The notes beneath the pieces are model-generated. The model ran no database searches and was not told where the DNA came from. It saw only the letters and a program-made list of their open reading frames with translations. This document shows, piece after piece, positions 45,686-58,483 of a stretch of DNA of 64,000 bases. The stretch's first letter is position 1, and each line of letters starts with the position of its first letter. Made by a program: the position numbers and the translations under genes. The stretch is from Perca fluviatilis (Eukaryota > Chordata > Actinopteri > Perciformes > Percidae): contig NC_053119.1 of assembly GCF_010015445.1 (NCBI RefSeq), positions 8,900,050 through 8,964,049 of the forward strand, in the 5' to 3' direction.

Positions 45686-48600
45686 CTGGAGACATAGAAG
45701 GAAAATGCGTCACTATCTCATATGTAAATCGAGCAGTGTGAAATCAGTCCATCATAGTACAATCCGGCTAATAAATGATATATTTGATGTTAAGCCCTCA
45801 TTTTGTACTCTGCGTCAATCATGAGATTACTGTATTTTTGCTGACCAGGTCTGAGCTTTTTATCCTGTTGGAGCCATTATACAACTTTGTTTTGTTTTGT
45901 TTTGTTTATATACCACGTTGGTGATGCTAATTAATCTGCAGGTTTGGGTGGACCATTGCCTTTGGGAAGGCATATAGCTAATTAACAGCCAGGGACACAC
46001 AGGTGTGTGGCTAGGGGGAAAAGCATACAGCTTTTCACAGTGTCAGGTTCGCGTGTCATTGTTTGATTTGTGTGCAAAAGAAAATGAATGGAACTAAACC
46101 AGAAATAATATACCTGCTGTCACTTTGCCTCTGCCCAGGTACTACAGATGAAAATTAGCTTGTAGCTATCTCTGGTCTGTGCAACACATTTGTTGTGCAA
46201 TGTCCCTGTCAAATAAATAAATAAATAAAATAATAAATAAAATAAAATAAAATGGACTGTACAGCTTGTGCTACGGTGAGCAGGCCGTCACAGCACCGAA
46301 AAGCAGACAGATTGTGGACATTGATCATTGAACACGCGTCCAAGCAAGTTCTTCCCTGGTCCCTAGTCATTGGCCTAATGTGGGAGTTGGTAAAAGACTC
46401 CACACATCCGCTGAGCCATTTTTATGTTCCTTGATAACATGGGTTACCAATAATCATCATAAAAAGGTTTCTAGAGGAAGGACTACCTATGCCTTCCAAA
46501 ACAAACTGTTGCAACAGCTCTTGTACAGTAAAAGTAATGTATCAATTCTTGTACACCTGCAGTCGAAACGTAGTCTTGTGTTGTCTTTCATGGAATTGCA
46601 ACTTTCTACCATGAACACGGAGGACAGGGCAGTATCTGTACGATGTAGGTTTGATTTTGTGCAATATATGCAATTCACCACAACACCTTTGCAGGATTGT
46701 AATCGCTTAAAAAATTACGATTCCAGTGGAATCGTTTCTTTATTGGAATCGTTTGGAGGATTTAGTTTCAAATCTGTCCATGGGTTCCAAATTTAACATG
46801 CGTAAGTTTTGGTTTCCACAGCGGCCAGGCGCTTGTTGTGTTACAGCCTTGGAGCACAGTAAGCGGCGCTCCAGCGTGGCTTTATTTTACGTTGGAAAAG
46901 CCCTGTAAAACTGCAACCCAGCATTGAATCAAAATAAAACTTTCCTATTTGTGAAATGAGCATGTGACCTGTTTCAACTCCACCCCTCAAAGAATCGGAA
47001 TCGAGAAAATTGATGAGAACCGGAATCGAAAGGAAGAATCGCAATTGGAATCAGAATTGGTAAAATCCAAACAATGCCCAACCCTACACCTTTGTGGTAA
47101 GTGAAACAAATTGAAAATGTGCCCTTACAGTTTTTCTCATTACCTGCTAATGAGCTAATCAATTTAGCCATTTATCAAAGCATTAGGTGTTGTATAAAGA
47201 ACATTATTTCATGTTGGGTAACTAAATCTGAAAGCTTTTCAAGCAGCTAACACAGAGACTGTTGCTTAAACCTAACAACAAGGAATTTGCAACTTCTGCC
47301 CTTGAATGAATAAACTTTTGACTGGAGTTTGGTCTCTGTCTCAGGAGACTCAAGACAACACAATATTCAATCTCGCATTAAAGACTTAAGTCCGAGCAGG
47401 TGAGTTTGTTGTTTGTGTGCTCCGACTGCCAGGAGCGCTGTGCGCTGTATCAGAGGCCCTTCCATTTCACCTGGGGATCAGTACAAAGCCTTTCAAACAC
47501 ACAGTACAAAGGCAGCGCTTCTACCAGGCATTATGCATTCCACGTGTAGGACCCAGGACCGCGGTCTCCACGGCCGCCCCACACAGGGAGCCTAACAGCG
47601 GGGAGGGCTCTGGAGGGGGTGGGGGGCGCACTGCGTGTACTGACCTGGCTTCAAATATCTGCACAGCTGGCACACTGTATAGAATATCTATCCGCTCACA
47701 AGTCATACCTAATCGCCCCTCTCTAGTTTTTGATTTTACTCGTGTCCGTAGTGTAACGCTGTGCTTTTCCTCTCCTCTTGGTTTGTATAATGTAGTCTTT
47801 TGTGTTTATTTTCAAAAAAATTAGGCCAGCCTTGGTGGCTTAATTTAGTTTAATAAAGACTTTTGTCCAATTATCTGTTCTAAATCAAAAACGGAACGCA
47901 AAACCTGACACACATGTTGCTAATTTCAACAAAAGTTGTGCAGTCATGCTATTAAATGTACGGAGATAACACATTTGACCCAACCGCTGTGACCAAATAA
48001 ATTGTTTTCGATCATTTTACTCCTATTAGAGTTGAACGGCGGACAAAATTGAGGTCGCAGATATGCAACTTAAGTGGTTTCCTCTGCACACGTAATGAAA
48101 ATATTTTGTGGGCCTGGAAACGCATTTTATGGCACCGTCCCAGCAAGTGGTGAGTATCGCATTGCAATAGGTTATAGAGTTGGTTATAGAGTATTTATGT
48201 CGTCTTTACTGCTATGGCAAACTAAGTGAACCTTCTCGCTTTAAACCTTCACTTTGATGTATGCATGCCACTTCAGAAGCAAAGGATATACAACATTTTG
48301 ATAAATTATTTTTTAGTCTCTTTTCCTGGCTCATGTGAGCGGACTTTAAAAAGATTTTTGTCAAAGAAGTTGCATTCCTATTTCCCTGATTCCCTGATTC
48401 TAACCAAGTAACCCATGTCCTCTGATATGATGGTTTTTTGATGATGTAGCCCAGAGACCATTAGATGCCCTTTCCAAGTTTATAAAATACCTAATTGGCT
48501 TTTTGAGAAATGCTATTGCCTTACACATACATTCATATTTCAATTTGCCCTACACAATTTTGATAAGTGGTGTGCAGACAAAGAGGCTTTCTTTCTTTTG

Positions 48601-51600
48601 GCCTTACTCCTGAGGAGAACAACAGTCTGCCTGCTTAGCACGACGACACTCGCTCCGGCTCCTGCTGCACCTCGTGAAAATCATTTTGAAATCATCACCG
48701 GAATCCAATTTGGCTTCATTAACGGGGACAGGGCTCTCCTTCACTTGGATTCCTGGACTTGTTTAAAGTGGTCATCTGCCGTCAGACTGTCAGTAGCATC
48801 TTTGTCACTCAAACTCCTGAGCTCCACTTCTCCTGACAGAAGAGCCAGTCATTCTTCACTGAAAGGACTTTTTTTTTTTCTGCCCGTTTCCTGTCAGAGG
48901 AGAAATTCACGGCACTCTGTCCCCGGCCCGACCTTATGGCTCCCCTCCCCTCCCGAAACAGCCGACCGGTAGACTCAGTCTAGGCTGAATAAGCAGCAGC
49001 CTTTATCCCTGGCTCGGCGCACTCAGGTCTGTGAGACCCAAGACCCATGGGTGCAAGAGTGTAAACATAGAAACATCTGTACACACATGTGCTTAATGTA
49101 CAGGTATATACACACACACGTGCACACAAAGAGATATAGGTATACAATTACAATCTATGATTTCTTAGGTTTGAGCATGGAACTGCTAAGTTTGACTTTG
49201 TCCCAAATGGCAGCTCACCTTAAAAATAAGTGCCATAAATAATACATTTGCACAATATGCACTGGATATATTATATAATCATACGTCGTATGTGTGTATG
49301 GATGCATGTTTGTATGTAAAAAATTATATAACACTTCCAATGTTCTGAGTGAACACTGATCAGTAATGCCTGACTAGTAAAGTTACTTAAATAACCTTTA
49401 AATTAAGCGTAGGCAATACATTTCTTTATTACCACTTATCTGGATTACCAGTTATTGTGAGAGAGGGTTATTAACAGAGTCACTGACAGAAATAATAAGA
49501 GTCTTGTGTTTCAGGACATTTTATGATTTTTTTTTTTTTTCAGATTCTGATTAAGTTCAGTTAAAAATGATTTTGGGTAGAAAAACAGCTGTGAAGTTAA
49601 CAGGACTCACTTGCACGACCCAAAGAGTTTCTGCGAGGATAATTGTTCTCTTTGCAAGGCTGGGCAGCTAAACTGCTGTTGGCCCACAATCCACTGGCCT
49701 GATGTAGACGTTCTGTATATCCTGGGTCAGCCTGCACGCACCACAGAAACACACAGACACACAAGCATAAATGAGGCCCAACATGACACGTCTCACGCAA
49801 GCAGTCCAGCATTTAGAGAAAAACATTAAACAAGCAGCGGCTCTACAGTCTGAACATATCTAAGAAACAGGAGGAAGGGGGCGGCTCCTCTTGCCAGTGA
49901 TCATAATTTAAACTGCTCCATAGCGGCGCAGGGAGACCTGCAGTTTCCAACTTCAAAGAGCGTACGAGCATCAGTATCGTTCACGGGTCCAGGAAAACTT
50001 CTCCAAAGTGACACTGGGATTTCTGCAAGTAAAACGAAGAAACTGCAGCCAGTTGATCCAATTGAAAGTGTCACTGTGGAGCTAAACCTCAGACTAACCT
50101 CCCCCTGCCTCCTTCAAATCGAAGCTGATGAGACAGGCTCCAGGAGCGGGAACCTACGGCACAGGACATGACTCTGACTGACGAATGTAAATACTGCATA
50201 CCTTCACATACATGTACATGCAACTGCCCCCTAGAAAAGATTCAAATCAAGATGCGCTGTCATTCCACAAAGTGAATGAACTGCAGGGGGAGAACAGGAG
50301 CGGAGTGTACTCACCACAAGCTGCACTCTGCCACCGTTGAGAATGTCTGAGCTGATCTCCGGTAAGAAATGCTCGCTGAGGGTTAAATAACAACAACAAC
50401 AACAAAAAGGCTTTGCATATTTTGAATGAATTCAGCAGTTTTCCCTCTTTAGTTCTATGAAATTACCTTTGACATATCTTAAAATAAACACAGATGCCAT
50501 GTATGATAATCCTAATGTCTCTTTGTTAGGTAAGGCGTCGCACAGGCCTACATGCTCACTGCCTCTGTTACAGACACTGCTTTTAATATACAGAAGTTAT
50601 ACTGAAGTGTCAGCTCTCTATCTCTTTTGGCATTTTGGTGATACTTTGGCCCTCTGCATTAAAAAAAACAAACAGTACTGCACAAATTTGATTTTACCAA
50701 ATTTCAAATTACCAGCTAATTAAGGTGAGAGAAATAGGCATGGGCCATTTTAATAAATGAATAAATAAATAACACCCACCACTGTTAGAAATCAAAAATC
50801 AAAGTCCCCCTTGACATACAAATGTATTTTACCTATTGTTACTTCACTTTGATGTCTGACCTTCATGGTTCAGAATATAGCATGCTGCAGAGTTTGACAT
50901 TAGACAGCCTTTTCAAATTCATATGCTGAGAGAGAACGTTTCTCTGCACTCACCTTAAATTAGACTTTAACACGTAAGCAGAATTTTGTGACGTCACAAC
51001 TAGTTTTAAAGCCAATCGTGGCCCAGCATGCAACCTACAGTAAGATGTGGAAACTCAATACCTATTCACACATCTGGATAGACCCTCGATTTGGAAATAG
51101 ACCTTGTAATGAAGTAGGAGATACTTTGTGTCAGCGGTTAACCTTTCAAAATGAAAAACATATGCATATTTATAGATTTTGTATCATTCAATGAAGTAGA
51201 AGGAGAAGGTGTATTTTTTATCATTTTAGAAGAGGAAATTTAACTTTCTTGTGGAAAAGAACGTATCAGACACTTTATTATTCCAAGCAGAACAAGCAAA
51301 ACATATGTGGAGGGGGTCTTTAAGAAATTATTCCAATAATGATAGCAGTCCATTAAAGAATTAGTTTACCCAAATACAAAAAAAATAAAAAATAAAAAAC
51401 ATATTAACCCTAGTAGAATCTAGCCATGACAATAGTTTGGCCTTTATTTATCCAGGTTTTGAGATATCTTTGTGGTGCTCATAGCATTAAAAAGTTTAAT
51501 TTTGATAAAAGTTCAACAGCAAAATGTCTTTCCAGAAACAATGTCCCAGCTGTGCTGCATAATCCACATACAGTACCTCGCTGTGAAATCACAGAGACAG

Positions 51601-54600
51601 ATATTTCAAAACATGAACAGATAAAAGAAACACTATGTGCATGGCTAAATATTACCAGGGGTAAATTAGAAATAACATTTTTCTGTAATTTGGTGAGGCA
51701 ACTCTGTTAAGCAATTTTAGCTACAAGTCACACCGCCTACACCCTCTTATGACCCACGTGAAGTGCCTCACCTCTCTGAGTCCCTGTCAGAGTGAGCAGC
51801 CTGGGTGCGCAGCCACTGCTCAGCCCGCTCCTGCGTCACTCGCTCCACCATCTCTGCCTGCTGAAGGCCCAGCTCAGCCACACCAACTGCACTCGACAGA
51901 AAACATCAAATAAACGTCAAAGGCAATTTCTTTTTTTCCTCCAACTCCTCTTGTCAGTTAACATTCTTGATGACAATGAAAGCTCAAAGAATGAGTGCAC
52001 TGCCTAATCAGCGAAGGTTGCGGTGAAGGTGGCATGTTTCTAAATGACAAGAGGCGTAATCAATACTGCAGTGAAGGAGCTGTGTTAACAGATGCTCTCC
52101 AAAGTACGAGTTTAACAAATAAACAGCTCATGGGCCTGGGCCGTAGCGATGTTTGACATGTTTCACTGTAATTACAGGCGGCCAGGGTTCCCAGCACTGG
52201 GAGAGATCAGTGGTCAAAGCTCCCAGCGTTTATGTTTGGGCTTAAAGTGGTCTATTTGTTCGGAGGACTCAGGGGCATTACTATAATACATTTAAATTTG
52301 CTGAAAGATGCAACAGGAGAGGATCTGCTTTTTTCAACAATTGTTGGAACTTGTGGTTCTTTCTAAAAAATTTAATCCAAGCAATGTTCCAACAGTTTGT
52401 TAAAGAAAGAAATCTGAAAGGCTGCTGATTTACAAGTTATGCTGAAATCCCGTAATAAGGTCGTAATACATAAGTAAACATTTATGTTGCGCTGACAGTA
52501 ATGCTAGCTTAGATGGGTGTAAACTGATAATGAATTTTGACAGCCCAATGCTGGAACTAATGATGCATTTATTTAAGCCATTTACTTGCTTTTGCTGAGC
52601 TATTAAAAAGGAGAGAAACTCTTTACAGTTTTCATGGGTTAATTGAGAAGCCCCACTAAAAATGTCAAGTGATAGATGCTTCCCCCCGGGGCAACAAAGG
52701 CCAGGAAATGGCTACTCGCAATCTTGCACTTCCCAATGCTAAAAATACACAGAGAGACGGGGAACAGGCAGTCCAAAACACAGCGAAATATGTTTTTTTT
52801 TAACAGAAACTTGCTCATATATGTACTGTATATATGTACTTATTATAGCACTCCAAACAAAGGTTCTGTACTGCCTGTTCATGTCATTATCATAGGATCC
52901 TATGTGGTTAGATCCAAATGGAAGACAGACGATACATTTGAAATCCCCAAAAGGTAAATGCATGAATTGTGGAATGAAGCAGTCAGTGTGTACATGGTGA
53001 TACAAGGTGAGCACCATGAAAAAAGTTAAAAGTACGTTTCTGTAGCACTCCAGTAGCACAGAGAAACTCTCCTCTCCCTTTTCCCCTCTGAACCCTCCAC
53101 TAAAGCCCCCTCCTGACCCCTTCCAACCTCCTGGATCCCCCTCCAGTACTCCTCCAGGACATCAGGAGGGGCCCTGTAGGAGTCACGCCTGTTAAGAGGG
53201 GCTCTTAAGCACATTAAGCGATTTCGTCTCTACTGAGGAGGGGAGAGCTCTGACTTAATATCAGAGGGTTGGGGAGGAGGGTGGAGGCTTTGGCCCCCAC
53301 AGCAAACCAGAGCTGAAGCAGACACAATGCTGGCACTTCGGAGCCTCCTCCCCTCCAACTTCACTGCAGAAAATAAGCACAGGGTCAGGCAGTAGATCAG
53401 GAGACCCTAATAAGAAAAGAAAAAAAATGGTGCCATGAATGAGTTGATGACCTGAGCATTCTGAACAGTTCTAGTCAACGTGAGCTGAGAGGTGGGAACA
53501 AGAGGCCAGAAAGTCAAACGGTCAGACAGTCAGACTGTAAGACACTCAGGAACTTTTCCTTTTATATTGCACACTCTCAATAACTTTAGTTTTCTATACT
53601 GTTTGGTTTTGCCTTAAATTTGCACTATTTATAATGTATTACTGTATTGTACATATTATTTGTCTTATTTAATTGTATATATAACTTATTTTTTTTTTAT
53701 CTTTATTTGTATTTATTTCTTATCTTTTATATTATACTTGTTGTACGTGTCCTTATTGCACCATGGGTCGGAGAGAAACGAATTTTCAATTGCTCTGTAT
53801 GTCTGGCACAGATTACAGAACTGACAATAAAGTTGACTTGACTTGAATCAGGTTATAAACAAGCCAAAGGTTTAGCCAGATTATCCAAACCTCCTTGTTT
53901 ATGAGCAAAGTGAGAGTGCCCAAGCCTGTAATGTTGGTAATATTTCTGCATTGCACAGTAAGACTGTGTACATACACATCTCCAGGCAGTATGGTAAATC
54001 AGCAAGTAAGTTGAACCTCAAAGTCAGTCTGTACAGTAGGAGATGCTGTCTTAGTATTCTTAAAATAAACCAGTGTGACGTGTGCTCTAACTACGTCTAA
54101 AGAGCAAAAGGGTTTGCCAAATGTTGCCGTCATAGAAAGAGGGGAGACGCAAGAAATCCTGAAAATGGGGATAACATTATTGGAATGGTCAATGTCCCCA
54201 TTTTTACCTGGTCTTAACGTAACAGGGCCAATGTCTCCTTAAAAAGCATACATAGTGTTGCAGTCTACAAACAAAAAAATGACGGAAGTAGTTGTGTGAA
54301 GAGGGAAAAAAGGGAGCTTGAGAGAGAAATTCAAACCCTGCCTACTGTCTCACCTCTATGCACCTGGCCAGCTAATCATCTCAAATGAGGTGCGATTGTT
54401 GGATTGTCTATTTTGGAAAGTAAAAAAAAAAACAATTGGACACCCTACAATTTTGCTGTCTCAAAAGAGGGTTTAATACCCTGTTAGATTACTATTCTAT
54501 AAACTGTTAAGTATTCTACAAGCACTCCCATAGGATCTTATTTTGATCTTTGATTTGATATTTTGCCTTTAAAGGGGTAAAGAACATTTGCTTTATCTTC

Positions 54601-57600
54601 TAAATACGTTTTGCTAAGCTGTTTAAACAACAAGCATAAAACCCAAAATATAACAAAGTTTTAATACACTGAAATTATCCTTTTATAATTAGACCTAGGC
54701 ATTATAATGACATTTGTCAACTATGTAAAAGCTACTACTAAATACCAGCACAGCTCTGAAAAGCAAATGTTCAAATGCTGTCTCATGTTAATGGTCAGCA
54801 TTTAGAGACTTGACAGACTTGCACCTTGGCCAGCTATTTGTTTATAAAGTCTTGTAATAAACCTGCCCTAAAAGAGCGTACAACTTGACTTTAGACTTAC
54901 TTTGACAGACTTGAAACTTGCCCCGTAAGACTTTAAAACAGCTAAGCTACGGCTAACCCTTACCTTGTTTTGTATTGCATCATGAAAACCGTTTCGAGAG
55001 CCCCGTTTTCATGACATTTGTGGAATCGAAGAAGAATCAGAGCGTGTCTGAAATTTAAGATGCCTAACTGTCTGTTTCTGTGACTGACTCTGACTGTGGC
55101 CCAAATGTCCCTTAGCTCTGCATGTTTCTTCCTTAATTGTGCCAGTGCTTCTCAAACATATACTATGAGGCGAGCGCTCCGCTGCCTGAGATAAATAGAA
55201 GCACTGAGATTACGGGGGCGAAATTGAATGCATATGAATGGTGGTAAATAGTCTGACATTAACATATTTTGGATGATGGATGATAAACAAGATGCTTGTG
55301 TTTCAGTTGGACTTTGTAGATGACTTGAAGTGTGAAATCGAGTTAAGTGCTCAGGAGGTAGTGGTTCCAGGCTCAAATAAAACTTGTGTCCCTCTGACAT
55401 GAGGACGGATGTTTGGTGGGGTTGGATCGCAGTTTGGATGAAGGAAGGAGGCTTGGAAGGGGCTGTGTGTGCCTGGGGGGGTTGAGTGGAAGGCGTTGGT
55501 GAAAAGTAAGAAGAGAAACAAGAGAGAAACGCTTGGAGGCATACAACATCTTCAACATCTGCAGCACCCAGACACTTGATGATACAAACCATCTACAAAA
55601 AAAAAAAAAAGGAAAGTGTATTTCTATATTTTTTGCCTCTAAATGAAAATGTTTTGTGGCTCTGCTCCATTCTCTCCCTCTCTATCTCCCTCTCTGGGTA
55701 TGTAAGCTGATACCCATTTCAAGTGGGTTACTCATGTCCAGCACATCCACACAAAGAGCCCGGATAAAATAAACACGCCGCGCCGGATATCTTGGAAAGA
55801 ATCTGTCATGGGTTTGGGGCTAATCACCTCCAGAAGGGGCTTGACTCAAAGCCTGAAACGTTAGCCCCTGTCGGGGAGCGCTGGCTGGGCCGGGCTGGGC
55901 TGGCTAGTCCCCGGGCACTGGGGATGGATCCGGAGGAGGGGGCGCCTCCCACAGGTCAGGACCAGGGGAGCAAGAGGGGAGGCCGGCTTGGGCCCGTTTA
56001 CAGAGACCCGCAACACACCACCTCTGCCGCCATTTGTCGCCGCTGCCTCACGGTCAGCCTGTAAAAAGGCAGCAGGAGTCGTCTCCTCCAGAACCGAGCT
56101 GATTAGAGTTACGCATTTTACAGGATCCCTCTCAGCTGAATAAGAAAATCAAACTGAAGACACGGGGGTATTAAGCAGAGAATGAAGGGTGATGTTCTAA
56201 CCAGTGACCCCCGTTACTTTATCAGATGATGTAGCGGCTTCATGTTATTGCTCGAGAAGAACACCAGTCCTGTTTGATGAATTATTAAGACAAGGGTGGA
56301 GAGGAGAGATAAGGACATTGGAAAGAAACCGAACTGGAAATATTGTTGTTACGTAATAGGTCATTTGGATGGAACCAGTTCTTGACTGCCAGTTGGCTGA
56401 GAGCTTATCCACAGCTACGCTGTGCTCGGACACAATTTCAGTGTCAGTAATCACAATGTTGGAAACTTGAAGTAATACACCTGCAGTTAAAAAAAAAAAA
56501 AATGTGATAATGATTGGACAAAACGTTATTAGTGTTAAAAAAAACATCAACACTTTATCACTGCCAAATACTAAAGATAAGTTTATCCATCATTGTCTGA
56601 AGAAAATGCCTTGTAAGTTTAGCAATTTGCTGGCTGCTGGCAATTTTTTTTAAGATATTAATGAATCTTTGAAAACATTGAAATAAGTTGTTGCTTGGTC
56701 TTTGGCTGCACCGCAATGGATTAGTTTCAAGGGAAAGAAGGCGACTCCTTCACAACTATTCTACAAACAAATTACTAAAGCGATCCACCCAACAGCGATA
56801 AAGTGGAACGAAAAACATCCCAAGTTTGTTCCCTCTTTTTTTTTTTTAAGTGTAACATGAAATGACAAGCAAACATACTGTATTTCTCCACAGCTAATTA
56901 AGGGGTATTTCATGCTTATGGCAGCACTGGACTTGGGCCAGTCACTTCACTGCCTGTTGGCAAACGCTGTTGTTGCAGCGTCCCTCTGACTGCTGGATGA
57001 CCGCGAGCATCGTGCTCTCTGGATGTGAGGCCTTGGCCCTGGTGGGGTTGGGGTGCAGAGGAAAGATGGAGACAGGCATGCTAAAAGCCAACTTCCCCCC
57101 CACCCCCTCGCCCCCTGTCCTCCCTCCTGCCCTTCCTCCAGCTCTTCCCTCCCTTTTAAGTCTGGCTGTGGACGTCACGATGCCAAATCATCTCTCCACC
57201 TCAGGGCAGGGCAAGAGGCCACAGCAGGAAAGATGGAAGGAGACGTTTGCCTCTTCTCTGAATAGCAAACTTCTTTACACCACAGTCAACCTGTAAGCTC
57301 TTTTCAAGATTGTTTTTTACTATCCATAACGATAGGAATTAAGTCTAAAGAAAAAAAGAATGCATTTTGTGTTCAAGTTCGGCTATGCAAAACCACTTAC
57401 AGTATGCAGACCACTCCAGAAACACACAGGCACACGGTTGAGTTAAAAAAAACAACAACAGTGAAGCAGTACCTGTGGCCTCACCTACACTTAAAGAGAA
57501 ATTCCAGTTTCATCCAACCTGGGTCTCATTTTCCTACAGTATGTGCTGTTTTTGGCAATAATTTGTCTTGATAATAAAGACAAATCTGTGGTCACTCATT

Positions 57601-58403
57601 GCTAATGCTGCTTGTTCAGAAACATGACAGACTTTCAGACTTCATCTCAGTGAGTTGCCAGATCTCAACAACTTTAGTAATTCCATGTCATTCTAACTGA
57701 TAGAAACTATTGCCAAAACTATGAAAATAATAATGATAAAGTTGTAATTAATCTGTATTTTCCTTAGTCTGAATCAAGTCTCCAGTGTCAAGTCTAAAGC
57801 TCAGGTCTGTATTAATGTTAATGTAGGACTAAGTACAGGGTTCATACGCATTTTAACCAATACTTTTCCATGACTTTTTAGCATATTTCCATGACTGTGT
57901 TCCTGAAAATGTCAGTCGACATTATACAAAACGAATACAAATCTGTGTTAAAGTTTACCCTCAGAGGTTTAACTATAAAATTAATGACAATGTATGTGGT
58001 TCATAGTGGGATTCATGACAATGCTCCCCAAATAGAATGTTGAGGTTAAGACGACGTGAAAATACATTTATTAATGACATATTATTATGCTGAAAAAATT
58101 CCATGACTTTTCCAAAACTTTCTGGGTCTTTTTATGTTTCCAAAACCTTTCCAGGCCTGGAATTTGCATTTTTCAAATTCCATAACTTTCCAGTTTTTTT
58201 CAAAACGTATGAACCCTGTAAGTAAGACTCTTCAGGGGGGAAACAAGCTGTATTTTACTGCAGGCTTCCAAAATGTGTAGCAGGTCTCAATTCCTACCTC
58301 TTAAATAATTCCTGTTGTGTTGTGCTGGCATGTTTCGTGCCTCCACTGGACCAAGCTGGGGACTGCAGTTTCTGAACAAGGCAAGACGGACAGATGGATC
58401 TAG

Positions 58404-58483
<80 letters not shown>

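Larger units (their letters stand above)
45900..49610. other. lrriq1: lrriq1 last intron contents (with 45686-45899)
   Basis: The 3.9-kb intron holds a LINE-like 3' tail with an (AAAT)n run (46120-46252), a hAT-like MITE (46692-47086) and two repeat-free blocks (47400-47640 and 48590-49030). The many short plus-strand frames are not supported. Confidence 0.6.
51887..58297. other. lrriq1: Large lrriq1 intron (6.4 kb) contents
   Basis: It contains a possible conserved block (52130-52270), a minus-strand frame at 53026-53214 with no confirmed splice sites, a LINE-like 3' tail (53740-53846), a minus-strand 146-codon frame at 55152-55592 without family resemblance, a GC-rich block (55770-56110), a C-rich region near 57090-57150 and a hAT-like MITE (57836-58218). 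The flanking exons already join in frame, so no further exon is required. Confidence 0.6.

Noticed and set aside
53026..53214. Possible extra lrriq1 exon (frame with APPDVLEEYWRGIQEVG)
   Set aside because: The flanking exons already join in frame and no matching phase 1-1 donor/acceptor pair was seen. It remains a weak possibility for an alternative exon.
55152..55592. 146-codon minus-strand frame in an lrriq1 intron
   Set aside because: Composition-driven (Ser/Pro/Leu), no family, no fitting splice sites.
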